Below are positions 19,007 through 30,737 of a stretch of 64,000 bases of DNA, piece after piece. Source of the DNA: Paucisalibacillus globulus DSM 18846 (lineage in GTDB: Bacteria > Bacillota > Bacilli > Bacillales > Amphibacillaceae); the NCBI RefSeq assembly GCF_000482485.1, contig NZ_KI519437.1:258899-322898 (forward strand). Reading direction: 5' to 3'. The notes beneath the pieces were generated by a model that saw nothing but the letters and a program-made list of their open reading frames with translations, ran no database searches and had not been told where the DNA came from. Within the stretch, counting starts at the first letter, position 1, and every line of letters starts with the position of its first letter. The translations under genes and the position numbers were made by a program.

Positions 19007-19282
19007 TTATTTAAAACGAGATTGAATTTCATTAATTAATTGTTGTGCCCCCTCGGGACTCAAAACAATTTTACCATTTGCCAATGCAATATTTTCTTCG
19101 GAAGACTCCCCAGTAATCTGACAAGCCATATTTGGTTGATACTTTTTCAATACGACCTTATCATTATCTACATAAATTTCTAAAGGGTCCTTGATATTAA
19201 TGTCTAATGTTCTACGAAGTTCAATCGGAATAACGACCCTTCCCAATTCATCTACCTTTCTTACAATACCAGTAGATTTCAT
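19007..19282 (-). CDS. abrB: Transition-state regulator AbrB
   Basis: A 91-residue DNA-binding protein that represses post-exponential genes. The N-terminal swapped-hairpin AbrB domain (MKSTGIVRKVDELGRVVIP) is followed by a C-terminal multimerisation region, close to the 96-residue B. subtilis protein. A strong SD (TAGGAGGAGGG, minus strand) precedes the ATG. The promoter and two Spo0A boxes lie upstream. The same fold recurs in SpoVT at 39645. Confidence 0.97.
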   Translation of the reverse strand: MKSTGIVRKVDELGRVVIPIELRRTLDINIKDPLEIYVDNDKVVLKKYQPNMACQITGESSEENIALANGKIVLSPEGAQQLINEIQSRFK

Positions 19283-19309
19283 ATGTATCCCCTCCTCCTA
19301 CAATTAAAT

Positions 19310-19326
19310 TTCGTCATTTTTCGACA
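19310..19326 (-). promoter_or_regulatory. Tandem Spo0A boxes in the abrB leader
   Basis: On the minus strand TGTCGAA (19320-19326) is followed 3 bases later by TGACGAA (19310-19316), a 10-bp-phased pair just downstream of the abrB promoter. This is the arrangement by which phosphorylated Spo0A represses abrB in B. subtilis. Confidence 0.85.
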
Positions 19327-19339
19327 TATTTCTTTTGTT

Positions 19340-19368
19340 ATATTAGCAAACCTTTCTACTACTGTCAA
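19340..19368 (-). promoter_or_regulatory. SigA promoter of abrB
   Basis: On the minus strand TTGACA (19363-19368), a 17-bp spacer and TAATAT (19340-19345). The predicted start lies next to the Spo0A boxes. Confidence 0.8.
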
Positions 19369-19384
19369 TTCTGTTGATGCAATT

Positions 19385-21608
<2,224 letters not shown>

Positions 21609-21707
21609 AATTGTAGGTACTTATAAGGATATTACTCTGGTTTCACGGTGCTTGAAAGTAAGAGTGGAATGTTTTTGGACCGTGGGCAATAATCAGAGAA
21701 CCATAAT

Positions 21708-21750
21708 AAAAGGTCAGCATGCTACATTTTGTAGAATCCTGACCTTTTCT
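21708..21750 (+). terminator. Hairpin terminator between metG and tatD
   Basis: AAAAGGTCAG / CTGACCTTTT outer stem with an inner CTACA / TGTAG stem, followed by CT. It lies only about 20 bp before the next start, so it could also act as an attenuator for tatD. Confidence 0.7.
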
Positions 21751-21770
21751 AATAGAAAGGAAAAAATCAT

Positions 21771-22541
21771 ATGTTATTCGACACACACGTTCACATGAAC
21801 GCAGAACAGTTCAAACAAGACCGAGACGAAGTAATCAAGCGCGCCTTTGAAACAGGAGTTAACTATATGGTTGTAGTCGGCTTCGATCGAGAAACAATAC
21901 CCCTAGCAATTGAAATTGCGGAACAATATGAAACTATATATGCAGCGGTAGGCTGGCATCCAGTTGATGCAATTGATATGACAGATGAAGATCTCGAATG
22001 GATTGAAGAGCTATCCAGTCATCCAAAAGTTGTTGCCCTTGGCGAAATGGGACTCGATTATCATTGGGATAAATCACCTAAGGATATCCAAAAAGAAGTA
22101 TTCCGAAAGCAAATTCAATTAGCAAAAAAAGTAAAGATGCCAATCATAATTCATAATCGTGAAGCAACAGAGGATATCATAGAAATTCTTCAAGAAGAAA
22201 ATGCAAAAGAAGTAGGAGGAATTATGCATTGCTATAATGACTCTGTAAAATACGTCCAAACTTGTCTGGATATGAACTTTTATATTTCACTAGGCGGGCC
22301 TGTAACGTTTAAAAATGCTCCACTACCAAAAGAAGTAGCAGTAGAAGTCCCATTAGATCGACTTCTTATTGAAACAGATGCTCCTTTTCTAGCCCCACAT
22401 CCAAATAGAGGTAAACGAAATGAACCTGCATATGTTGAATTAGTAGCAGAAAAAATTGCAGAACTAAGAGGAATTTCCTTTGAAGAGTTTAGTAATCAAA
22501 CAACAGAAAATGCTCTAAGATTTTTTAAAATTTTACGCTAA
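21771..22541 (+). CDS. yabD: TatD-family metal-dependent hydrolase
   Basis: A 256-residue TIM-barrel hydrolase of the TatD DNase family. Metal ligands are visible: FDTHVH at the N-terminus, GEMGLDYHW, IIHNREA, MHCYNDS and ETDAPFLAP. The family has 3'-5' DNase activity in other bacteria; the Bacillus role is not settled. SD AAAGGA lies before the ATG. Confidence 0.95.
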   Translation: MLFDTHVHMNAEQFKQDRDEVIKRAFETGVNYMVVVGFDRETIPLAIEIAEQYETIYAAVGWHPVDAIDMTDEDLEWIEELSSHPKVVALGEMGLDYHWDKSPKDIQKEVFRKQIQLAKKVKMPIIIHNREATEDIIEILQEENAKEVGGIMHCYNDSVKYVQTCLDMNFYISLGGPVTFKNAPLPKEVAVEVPLDRLLIETDAPFLAPHPNRGKRNEPAYVELVAEKIAELRGISFEEFSNQTTENALRFFKILR

Positions 22542-22646
22542 TAATGGTAAATCAATGAGGAAAAAAGCCCTATTTATTAATATCTATAAGTTACCTATAA
22601 TCAATGTGTAATTATTTGGAATTTTTTGATGTGTAGGGGGATTTTT

Positions 22647-23027
22647 ATGCAGTGGTATCTGAAGGTATGGAGAAATTATGCTAATTTCAATGGTAGGGCA
22701 AGACGACAAGAGTATTGGATGTTTATGCTATTTAACTTGTTAATTATTTTTGTTCCAACTGCCATAGAGTTAGCTATAAAGGGGAGAGATGCTGATCCAG
22801 GAATTCTTGGCTATTTTTCAGCAGTCTATCTACTTGCAGCACTTATTCCTAGTCTAGCGGTGCTTGTTAGACGACTACATGATATTGGTAAGAGTGGATG
22901 GTGGGTCTTTTTTAATTTTATTCCATTAGCCGGAGGGATTGTTATATTAGTATTTAATTGTCTTGATAGCATGCCAGGTAGTAATAAGTACGGGGAAAAT
23001 CCCAAACATAATAATATGGCTGCGTAA
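22647..23027 (+). CDS. DUF805 membrane protein
   Basis: A 126-residue inner-membrane protein. It begins with MQWYLKVWRNYANFNGRARR, the DUF805 signature, followed by three or four membrane helices and the conserved RRLHDIGKSGWW loop. Function unknown. The ATG at 22647 has GGGGGA upstream and matches the family start; an upstream in-frame ATG lacks a ribosome site. B. subtilis has no such gene between yabD and yabE, so it is an insertion relative to that order. Confidence 0.9.
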   Translation: MQWYLKVWRNYANFNGRARRQEYWMFMLFNLLIIFVPTAIELAIKGRDADPGILGYFSAVYLLAALIPSLAVLVRRLHDIGKSGWWVFFNFIPLAGGIVILVFNCLDSMPGSNKYGENPKHNNMAA

Positions 23028-23369
23028 GGAAAAAGTAAGGGGCATTTTTTTACATAAGTGTGAAGTTAGTCCTCGAGGTTTACTTTATTTCTTCCAAGAC
23101 TATCCACGTGATTAGTTAATATTTCCTAAAAAGGTCACAACTTCTTCATAATTTTAGACTAAAAGGACTAGGTGAATGCCTAGTCCTTTTCAATTTTTTT
23201 AAGAGAGTTAAAACACAGTAATATCAAAGGTTTGATGCGTTTTAATGTCAATCATGAATTATGTTTTTATCCGCTTTGTTACCTAATTGTAAAATAACCA
23301 TAATCCTATAAGCATTTACATTATCATAATACTGTCTATATAATCAATTCGAATAAGGAGGCAAGATGC
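23028..23369 (+). other. Intergenic gap between DUF805 gene and yabE
   Basis: Apart from the terminator at 23161-23197 I see only AT-rich sequence and the yabE Shine-Dalgarno AAGGAGG. No small open frame with a ribosome site was found. Confidence 0.5.
23161..23201 (+). terminator. Rho-independent terminator after the DUF805 gene
   Basis: A perfect 12-bp stem AAAAGGACTAGG / CCTAGTCCTTTT (23161-23172 with 23179-23190), followed by CAATTTTTTT. Confidence 0.85.
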
Positions 23370-24551
23370 ATGCGAATTCTTTCAAAGCTATTGCCGGCCT
23401 CGAAACGGATGCTGGTCAATTCAAGTATTGGTATTGTAGTGCTTTTAACATTTGCTAGTGTAATGCTATTTTACGCAACACAGAATGAAATAGTATTTAC
23501 TGAAAATGAAAAAGATAGAACCATTCATACACATGCTGATACAGTTGAAGAACTACTAGAAGAAGTAGGAATAAAAGTTGGAGTTCATGATGCACTATCG
23601 CATGAATTAAATGCAGAGATTGCAGACGGAATGAAGATTGAATATAAAAAAGCAAATAAAGTTGTTGTAACCATCGATGGCAAAGAAGAAGAATATTTTA
23701 CTGTTGAAGATACAGTTAAGGATTTTCTAAATGGTCTCAATCTATCAGTCTCTGAACATGATGATGTATCCCACCAATTAGAAGAGGTAATTACAGATGG
23801 TCTGACCCTTTCTATTACAAAAGCTTATCAAGTTATGATTAATGACGGTGGAAATGAAGCTAGTGTTTGGGCAACAGGTGGTTCAGTTAATGATTTATTA
23901 AAGTCCAATGATATCCAACTATCAGCGTTTGATAAAGTCAATCCGGCTCTAGACCAAACTGTTTCAAAGGACACAATCATCTCCATTGTTCGAGTGGAAA
24001 AAAAGAATGAAGAAGTGACAGATTCGATTGCTTTTAAGACAGAGACGCGTGAAGATAGTTCCCTTGCAAAAGGTAAAGAGCAAGTAATTGCTGCAGGCGA
24101 AGACGGTACCGTTGTTAAAACATATGAAGTTATATATGAAAACGGGGAAGAAGTAAACCGGGAATTAGTTACGGAAGAAGTGACTAAAGAAAGCAAAAAT
24201 CGCATAGTTGCTATTGGGACGAAAGAACAGCAGAACCTTGTAACACTTTCGGATAGTAGTGGAAAAGAATTTACAATGACAGCAAGTGCATTTACTTCAG
24301 ATTGTAGTGGGTGCTCTGGGTATACTGCTACTGGAATTGACCTGAAAGCAAACCCAAATATAAAGGTTATAGCAGTGGATCCAAGCATAATTCCACTGGG
24401 TACGAAAGTTTGGGTTGAAGGTTATGGAGAAGCAATTGCTGGAGATACTGGTAGTAATATTAGTGGTATGCGAATTGATATACATGTGCCAACAAAAGCT
24501 GATGCCTATAAATGGGGCGTAAGAAAAGTAAAAGTAAAAATTTTAGACTAA
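23370..24551 (+). CDS. yabE: YabE, DUF348/G5/3D-domain cell-wall protein
   Basis: A 393-residue exported protein. An N-terminal membrane anchor or signal (about residues 15-37) is followed by three DUF348 repeats (about 45-210), a G5 domain (about 215-290) and a C-terminal 3D domain (about 300-393) with the conserved Asp residues in SDCSG, IAVDPS and GDTG. It is related to resuscitation-promoting factors and probably remodels peptidoglycan. The family is regulated in B. subtilis by an antisense RNA; I cannot identify one here. Confidence 0.93.
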   Translation: MRILSKLLPASKRMLVNSSIGIVVLLTFASVMLFYATQNEIVFTENEKDRTIHTHADTVEELLEEVGIKVGVHDALSHELNAEIADGMKIEYKKANKVVVTIDGKEEEYFTVEDTVKDFLNGLNLSVSEHDDVSHQLEEVITDGLTLSITKAYQVMINDGGNEASVWATGGSVNDLLKSNDIQLSAFDKVNPALDQTVSKDTIISIVRVEKKNEEVTDSIAFKTETREDSSLAKGKEQVIAAGEDGTVVKTYEVIYENGEEVNRELVTEEVTKESKNRIVAIGTKEQQNLVTLSDSSGKEFTMTASAFTSDCSGCSGYTATGIDLKANPNIKVIAVDPSIIPLGTKVWVEGYGEAIAGDTGSNISGMRIDIHVPTKADAYKWGVRKVKVKILD

Positions 24552-24560
24552 TGAAATGAG

Positions 24561-24601
24561 TGCTCTTACCGTGTTATAGTGGTAAGAGCATATTTTATTT
24601 T
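24561..24601 (+). terminator. Rho-independent terminator after yabE
   Basis: TGCTCTTACC / GGTAAGAGCA (24561-24570 with 24581-24590), a perfect 10-bp stem followed by TATTTTATTTT. Confidence 0.85.
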
Positions 24602-24622
24602 GTATAAAGCGAGGAACATCCA

Positions 24623-26061
<1,439 letters not shown>

Positions 26062-26063
<2 letters not shown>

Positions 26064-26093
26064 AAGGGTGTCCACTATGGGCACCCTTTTCTA
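26062..26093 (+). terminator. Rho-independent terminator after rsmA
   Basis: AAAAGGGTGTCC / GGGCACCCTTTT (one G-U pair), 5-base loop, then CTAATT. The T-run is mostly within the stem. Confidence 0.75.
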
Positions 26094-26106
26094 ATTGTTA
26101 TAAAGC

Positions 26107-26134
26107 ACGTATAAGGCTCTTTACTCATAGTCTA
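26107..26134 (+). promoter_or_regulatory. SigK-type promoter of yabG
   Basis: AC (26107-26108), a 17-bp spacer and CATAGTCTA (26126-26134) fit the SigK pattern AC-N16/17-CATANNNTA. yabG is a SigK-dependent coat-maturation gene in B. subtilis. Confidence 0.6.
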
Positions 26135-26180
26135 TAGAGGAGAATGCTTTTTTCTTCAGTGAAGGCTGTGAGGTGTATAT

Positions 26181-27074
26181 ATGGAACGTAGAACAACAGG
26201 TGAATTAGTAACAAGGAAATCATATCATCATGATTTATTATTTCGAATTTCCCAGGTAAAGCAGGAAAAGGCAATCCTACATGGGGAGGATATTCGGTTA
26301 GAAGCGGATGCTCCTCTAGAAGATTTAGTGAAGGTTGAAGAAAGGGATCTTGTAAAAAGAAGGCAAAAAGGTAAAGAACAAGAAGAGTTTTCGTATCGTT
26401 TATTCAGACAGGATTATCAGCTTATGAAAGAAAAGCGTGATTACCAATCAACAGATGGCTATCAATATACCGATTACTTTCAAATACCGGCTAAAGTTCT
26501 TCATTTAGATGGTGATCAAATGTACTTAAGAAAATGTATCGCGCTATATCAACGATTAGGACTTCAAGTTCATGGGGTTCATCTGAATGAGAAGGAAATG
26601 TCTTTTCATATTCGGTCACTAATCGAAAAAATACAACCTGATATTATTGTAATTACAGGACATGATTCGTTTTCAAAAGCAAAAGGGACAAAAGATGATA
26701 TTCGTGCATATCGTCACTCAAAGTACTTTGCAGAAACCGTTAGAGAAGCTAGGAAATTGGTTCCTAATCTCGATCAATTGGTAATATTTGCGGGAGCTTG
26801 TCAGTCTCATTTTGAATCGCTTATTCGAGCTGGAGCTAATTTTGCAAGCTCTCCATTAAGGATTAATATCCATGCGTTAGATCCTGTTTATATCGCCGCA
26901 AAAATAGCATATACACCATTTATGGAAAAGGTAAATGTATGGGATGCACTTCGAAATACACTGACAGGAGAAAAAGGTATGGGCGGAGTAGAGACAAAGG
27001 GACTCCTTCGTACAGGTTTACCATATTTAACAGATAGTGACCAAGAGTCAGATGAATCAATTGCAAATCAATAA
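26181..27074 (+). CDS. yabG: Sporulation-specific cysteine protease YabG
   Basis: A 297-residue mother-cell protease that trims spore coat proteins such as SafA and YeeK. The conserved ITGHDSF and FAGACQSHFESLI segments, the latter with the likely active cysteine, are visible, as is the N-terminal GELVTRKSYHHDLLFRI typical of YabG. A SigK-type promoter lies upstream and a terminator-like hairpin downstream. Confidence 0.95.
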   Translation: MERRTTGELVTRKSYHHDLLFRISQVKQEKAILHGEDIRLEADAPLEDLVKVEERDLVKRRQKGKEQEEFSYRLFRQDYQLMKEKRDYQSTDGYQYTDYFQIPAKVLHLDGDQMYLRKCIALYQRLGLQVHGVHLNEKEMSFHIRSLIEKIQPDIIVITGHDSFSKAKGTKDDIRAYRHSKYFAETVREARKLVPNLDQLVIFAGACQSHFESLIRAGANFASSPLRINIHALDPVYIAAKIAYTPFMEKVNVWDALRNTLTGEKGMGGVETKGLLRTGLPYLTDSDQESDESIANQ

Positions 27075-27078
27075 AAAT

Positions 27079-27115
27079 AAAACTCGGCTAACTTCCATGT
27101 AAGTCGGGTTTTGAC
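27079..27115 (+). terminator. Probable terminator after yabG
   Basis: AAAACTCGGCTAAC / GTAAGTCGGGTTTT (27079-27092 with 27099-27112), with two G-U pairs and one mismatch, 6-base loop. No separate T-run beyond the stem. Confidence 0.6.
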
Positions 27116-27284
27116 TCGTTAAATACTTTTTTAAAAAATGCAATGTTTATAGTTAATGAATAGAAAATTTGGTAAACTGCACCGTTATAACTGTTTGAGG
27201 TTAAAATAAATAGCAAATTGTAAAAAAAAATACATAATCCGACAATATTTTGTAATAATAAACCTAATAGGTGAAATTTACTTG

Positions 27285-27355
27285 TTGACACCTAAAAACA
27301 TATCTTGTTATAATAAAAGATTTTATTTGACTTTTAAACAAGCATATGGTATAGT
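27285..27355 (+). promoter_or_regulatory. Two consecutive SigA promoters of veg
   Basis: P1 is TTGACA (27285-27290), 18 bp, TATAAT (27309-27314). P2 is TTGACT (27327-27332), 17 bp, TATAGT (27350-27355). Both lie within 100 bp of the start. veg is one of the strongest SigA transcripts in B. subtilis, so a double near-consensus promoter fits. Confidence 0.8.
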
Positions 27356-27379
27356 TTAACTACAGTGAGGTGGAGTGTA

Positions 27380-27649
27380 TTGGCTAAAACATTAACCGAA
27401 ATCAAGCAAGGTCTTGAAGGTCAGATTGGAAAACGATTGACATTAAAAGCTAATGGTGGCAGAAGGAAGACGATAGAAAGAACGGGAGTACTAGCAGAAA
27501 CGTATCCTTCTGTATTTATTGTTGAATTAGATCAAGACGAAAATGCTTTCGAACGTGTTTCATACAGCTATGCAGACGTACTAACAGAAACAGTAGAATT
27601 AGACTTCAATGAAAATCTTCATGCAAATGCAACGTTAATGGATCAGTAA
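27380..27649 (+). CDS. veg: Veg protein
   Basis: An 89-residue protein highly conserved in Firmicutes; the core [18 protein letters not shown] and [16 protein letters not shown] are near-identical to B. subtilis Veg. It stimulates biofilm matrix genes through SinR antagonism and has been linked to germination. The start is TTG at 27380 with GAGGTGG upstream, matching the M-AKTL start; the upstream in-frame GTG overlaps the ribosome site. Confidence 0.95.
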   Translation: MAKTLTEIKQGLEGQIGKRLTLKANGGRRKTIERTGVLAETYPSVFIVELDQDENAFERVSYSYADVLTETVELDFNENLHANATLMDQ

Positions 27650-27678
27650 CCCAAAAGGATTACTGATCCTTGTTTTTT
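27640..27678 (+). terminator. Rho-independent terminator overlapping the veg stop
   Basis: GGATCAGTAACCC / GGATTACTGATCC (27640-27652 with 27657-27669, one mismatch), then TTGTTTTTT. The left arm includes the veg stop codon. Confidence 0.85.
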
Positions 27679-27801
27679 ATTGATAAACAATTCCTATGTC
27701 CACTCTAGTATAGAAATAATTACCCACATAATGCTTGGCAAAAGTGATGAGTTTGCATATAATTATTTGATAATTAAAATAATATTTCAAAGGGGATTAT
27801 A

Positions 27802-28149
27802 ATGGGGACACTGGAGAATGGAACAATTCAAGAAATTTGGCAAGAAATTGAAGATAAATTGACCAAAGATAAAAATCCATATTCAGATATGACGGGTACA
27901 TATCAAGTACAAATTACAGATGAGGATGTCACATACCAACTTTCATTTAATGATGGGGGTTTTTCTGTTAAAAAAGATACGAATGGTAATGCTGACTGCA
28001 TATTAAAAATGAAAAATACTGTATTTAGAAAGTTTTTGGCGGGTAATTTAAATAGTATGACAGCATTTATGACAGGTAAGCTTAAGGTTGAGGGGAATAT
28101 CACACTGGCATTAAAACTAGAAAGTCTATTAAAACAATATCAGTTTTAA
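27802..28149 (+). CDS. SCP2 sterol-carrier-domain protein
   Basis: A 115-residue single-domain protein with the SCP2 pattern: DMTGTYQVQITDEDVTYQL, then DCILKMKNTVFRKFLAGNLN and a C-terminal GKLKVEGNITLALKLESLL. Such domains bind lipids or other hydrophobic ligands; no function is known in Bacillaceae. SD AAAGGGG lies before the ATG. It is inserted between veg and sspF, which are adjacent in B. subtilis. Confidence 0.88.
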   Translation: MGTLENGTIQEIWQEIEDKLTKDKNPYSDMTGTYQVQITDEDVTYQLSFNDGGFSVKKDTNGNADCILKMKNTVFRKFLAGNLNSMTAFMTGKLKVEGNITLALKLESLLKQYQF

Positions 28150-28254
28150 GAAGGATTTCCCTAATTTACCTAAATATAACTGGTCTATAACCGTCATACT
28201 TGAACAAGCTAAGAATGTCGTAACAAGTTATAACAGGGAAGGGGTTGTTCTTTC

Positions 28255-28428
28255 ATGGGTAGACGTGGGTTAATGTCTGACCAACTGAAAGAAGAAATTG
28301 CAAAAGAGTTAGGCTTTTACGACACCGTGCAAAAAGAAGGCTGGGGCGGAATTAAGGCAAGGGATGCTGGGAACATGGTAAAACGTGCAATTGAAATAGC
28401 CGAGCAAAATATGCAGAGCAGATCATAA
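28255..28428 (+). CDS. sspF: Small acid-soluble spore protein SspF-like
   Basis: A 57-residue alpha/beta-type SASP relative. It begins [20 protein letters not shown] and contains [20 protein letters not shown], followed by [11 protein letters not shown], closely matching B. subtilis SspF (61 residues). These proteins coat spore DNA in the forespore. SD GGAAGGGG lies about 10 bases before the ATG. I could not pick out a convincing SigG promoter. The terminator overlaps the stop. Confidence 0.95.
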   Translation: MGRRGLMSDQLKEEIAKELGFYDTVQKEGWGGIKARDAGNMVKRAIEIAEQNMQSRS

Positions 28429-28448
28429 TGGATCTGCTCTTTTTTTCT
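28415..28448 (+). terminator. Rho-independent terminator overlapping the sspF stop
   Basis: AGAGCAGATC / GATCTGCTCT (28415-28424 with 28431-28440), perfect 10-bp stem, then TTTTTTTC. Confidence 0.92.
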
Positions 28449-28482
28449 ATCTATACTATACTTAATGCCTTCTGTTTTCACT

Positions 28483-28690
28483 GTTGATAGAAACTGCGCG
28501 GTAATTTCACTTAGGATTTTAAGTTGAGCTTCTAACTCCGCTCCGGAAATACACTCCGCTTTCCGCGGGCGGCTGGTGAGCCTCCCTATGCCTATCCTCC
28601 CGCAGGAGTCTCCGTGTATTTCCGGAACGGGGGATAGCAGTTCATCAACTCCAGCTATCCATAAAGGCTACCGCACAGTCTATAACAAAA
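28483..28690 (+). repeat. Inverted-end element B1 with GC-rich nested-palindrome core
   Basis: The ends GTTGATAGAAACTGCGCGG and CTACCGCACAGTCTATAAC match those of A1, A2 and B2. The core differs entirely from type A: CCGGAAATACAC near the left is inverted as GTGTATTTCCGG near the right, around CTTTCCGCGGGCGG, followed by GGATAGC...GCTATCC. The CTTTCCGCGGGC core resembles a repeat widespread in Bacillaceae. The remainder of the 28429-28827 gap holds the sspF terminator and the ispE promoter. Confidence 0.85.
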
Positions 28691-28768
28691 TTTGTAATCA
28701 ATAACCTTTTAGAAAATATCCATTTTTTATACAATCTAGATTTCTAAAAAGCCTATCAAAGCAGTCAC

Positions 28769-28797
28769 TTTCACCTTTAAAAATAATATGATACAAT
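28769..28797 (+). promoter_or_regulatory. Possible SigA promoter of ispE
   Basis: TTTCAC (28769-28774), a 17-bp spacer and TACAAT (28792-28797), about 30 bases before the ispE start. Confidence 0.45.
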
Positions 28798-28827
28798 TTC
28801 CATACATGAAAAAAGTAGGTGACGGAT

Positions 28828-29679
28828 ATGACTCATTTTGAGAAGGCGCCTGCTAAAATCAACCTTTCCCTTGATATTCTTAGGAAGCGTGAAGACGGTT
28901 ATCATGATGTGGAAATGATTATGACAACTGTTGATTTAGCAGACCGAATTGAGTTAAATACTTTAACGGAGGACCGTATCGAGGTTTCACTATGGAGTAG
29001 ATATGTTCCAAATGATGAACGGAATTTGGCCTATAAAGCTGCGAAAGCTTTTAAACAGAAATATAATATTACTAAAGGGGTACATATTAAAATTGAAAAG
29101 GTCATCCCAGTTTCTGCTGGTCTAGGTGGTGGAAGTACAGATGCTGCGGCAGTTCTACGGGGACTAAATCAATTGTGGAATATGAATATCCCGATTGAAG
29201 AACTTGCTAAACTTGGATCGACAATTGGTTCAGACATCCCCTTTTGTGTGTATGGTTCAACCGGAATTGCCAAAGGCTTTGGAGAAATAATTGAAAGATT
29301 GCCTTCACCACCACCCTTTTGGGTAGTATTGGCAAAGCCAGATATTGGTGTATCAACGAGAACTATCTTTCAACGTGTGAAAATCGATGAAATTACTCAC
29401 CCTAATACGGAAGCGATTATTCAATCATTGTATGAAAAGAACTTTACAATGCTCTGTAACAATATTGGTAATTCTCTAGAAGCAATCACCTCTTCTATTC
29501 ATCCAGAAATATTACGGATTAAAGAGAAGATGGGACAAGCAGGTGCTTCTGGTGTATTAATGAGTGGGAGTGGCCCTACTGTGTATGGACTAGTAGAACA
29601 TGAAAGTAAAGCACAAAGAATTTACAATGGAATGAAAGGTTTTTGCGCGGAGGTTTATTTAGTACGTTTAATTGGGTAG
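28828..29679 (+). CDS. ispE: 4-diphosphocytidyl-2-C-methyl-D-erythritol kinase
   Basis: A 283-residue GHMP kinase of the MEP isoprenoid pathway. [11 protein letters not shown] near the N-terminus, the ATP-binding [16 protein letters not shown] and the C-terminal [12 protein letters not shown] are intact. I chose the ATG at 28828, preceded by AGGTGA, rather than the in-frame GTG at 28819 that overlaps this ribosome site. Its place between sspF and purR is conserved. Confidence 0.96.
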   Translation: MTHFEKAPAKINLSLDILRKREDGYHDVEMIMTTVDLADRIELNTLTEDRIEVSLWSRYVPNDERNLAYKAAKAFKQKYNITKGVHIKIEKVIPVSAGLGGGSTDAAAVLRGLNQLWNMNIPIEELAKLGSTIGSDIPFCVYGSTGIAKGFGEIIERLPSPPPFWVVLAKPDIGVSTRTIFQRVKIDEITHPNTEAIIQSLYEKNFTMLCNNIGNSLEAITSSIHPEILRIKEKMGQAGASGVLMSGSGPTVYGLVEHESKAQRIYNGMKGFCAEVYLVRLIG

Positions 29680-29744
29680 AACTTGCTATAAGCATATAAT
29701 GGTGGTATGTTTATATAAAATAATTCGGTTTTTGAGGTGAAGAT

Positions 29745-30554
29745 ATGAAGAGAAGTGGACGTTTAGTAGCATTAACAAACTTCTTTCTAGAAAACCCTAG
29801 AATACATAAAAACTTACCATCTTTTTCAAATAAATATAATGCAGCAAAAGCTTCCATTAGTGAAGATTTAGATATTATTGATGAACTTTTGCGTGAAGAA
29901 GGCATTGGTTACTTAAAGAGAAGTGCCGGTTCTACTGGTGGAGTTATGTATATCCCGGAATCATCTAGAGAAAATGGAATAGAATTTGTTGATTGGTTGT
30001 GTGAACGGTTAAAGGACCCTAATCGAATTCTACCTGGTGGCTATCTTTATATGAGTGATATTTTAGGTGAACCATCAACAGTTCGTGAAATTGGAAGAAT
30101 TTTTGCTTCGAAATTCTCCAATTTAGAAATTGATGTTGTAGTGACGGTTGCTACAAAAGGTATTCCACTTGCCTATGCTGTTGCTTCTTTCTTAAATGTA
30201 CCAGTAGTGATCGTTAGAAGAGATCCAAAAGTAACAGAAGGTTCATCTGTAAGCATAAATTATGTATCTGGTTCGTCAAGAAAAATCCAAACAATGGTTT
30301 TACCAAAGCGTAGTTTCGAGGAAGGATCCAATGTATGTATCATTGATGACTTCATGAAAGCTGGTGGAACTATTAATGGGATGGTTAGTCTCTTAAAGGA
30401 ATTTAATGCTAATGTGAAAGCCATTGGAGTTTTAGCTGAAGCGGATGATGAAGAAGAAGAGCGAATGGTAGACGAATATACATCTCTAGTGAAAATATCG
30501 GATGTTGATATTAAAGAGAATTTTATTTCCGTACAACGTGGTAACTTTATATAA
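29745..30554 (+). CDS. purR: Purine operon repressor PurR
   Basis: A 269-residue regulator with an N-terminal winged-helix domain (KRSGRLVALTNFFLENP...) and a C-terminal phosphoribosyltransferase-like domain with the PRPP loop VCIIDDFMKAGGT. It represses purine genes; PRPP relieves repression. SD GAGGTGAAG lies before the ATG. Unlike B. subtilis, yabJ does not follow; a terminator does. Confidence 0.97.
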   Translation: MKRSGRLVALTNFFLENPRIHKNLPSFSNKYNAAKASISEDLDIIDELLREEGIGYLKRSAGSTGGVMYIPESSRENGIEFVDWLCERLKDPNRILPGGYLYMSDILGEPSTVREIGRIFASKFSNLEIDVVVTVATKGIPLAYAVASFLNVPVVIVRRDPKVTEGSSVSINYVSGSSRKIQTMVLPKRSFEEGSNVCIIDDFMKAGGTINGMVSLLKEFNANVKAIGVLAEADDEEEERMVDEYTSLVKISDVDIKENFISVQRGNFI

Positions 30555-30560
30555 CTGATT

Positions 30561-30592
30561 AGACCCTATTCATAATTAGGGTCTTTTTTTAT
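30561..30592 (+). terminator. Rho-independent terminator after purR
   Basis: AGACCCTA / TAGGGTCT (30561-30568 with 30577-30584), then TTTTTTA. Confidence 0.9.
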
Positions 30593-30671
30593 TTTAGAAA
30601 CTATCTGAAAACTAGTAAAAAACATCTATTTTTTACTTTTTGTGTAAATTATTAAACTTTTTTCAAATTTA

Positions 30672-30700
30672 AGCAGGAATTTTAATTTATTTGTAGAATT
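30672..30700 (+). promoter_or_regulatory. SigH-type promoter of spoVG
   Basis: AGCAGGAATT (30672-30681) and GTAGAATT (30693-30700) match the SigH elements RNAGGAWWW and RNNGAAT with normal spacing, and closely resemble the B. subtilis spoVG promoter. Confidence 0.75.
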
Positions 30701-30737
30701 ATTAATTAACTCAAAAGTATAAAGGTGGTGAATCAGC

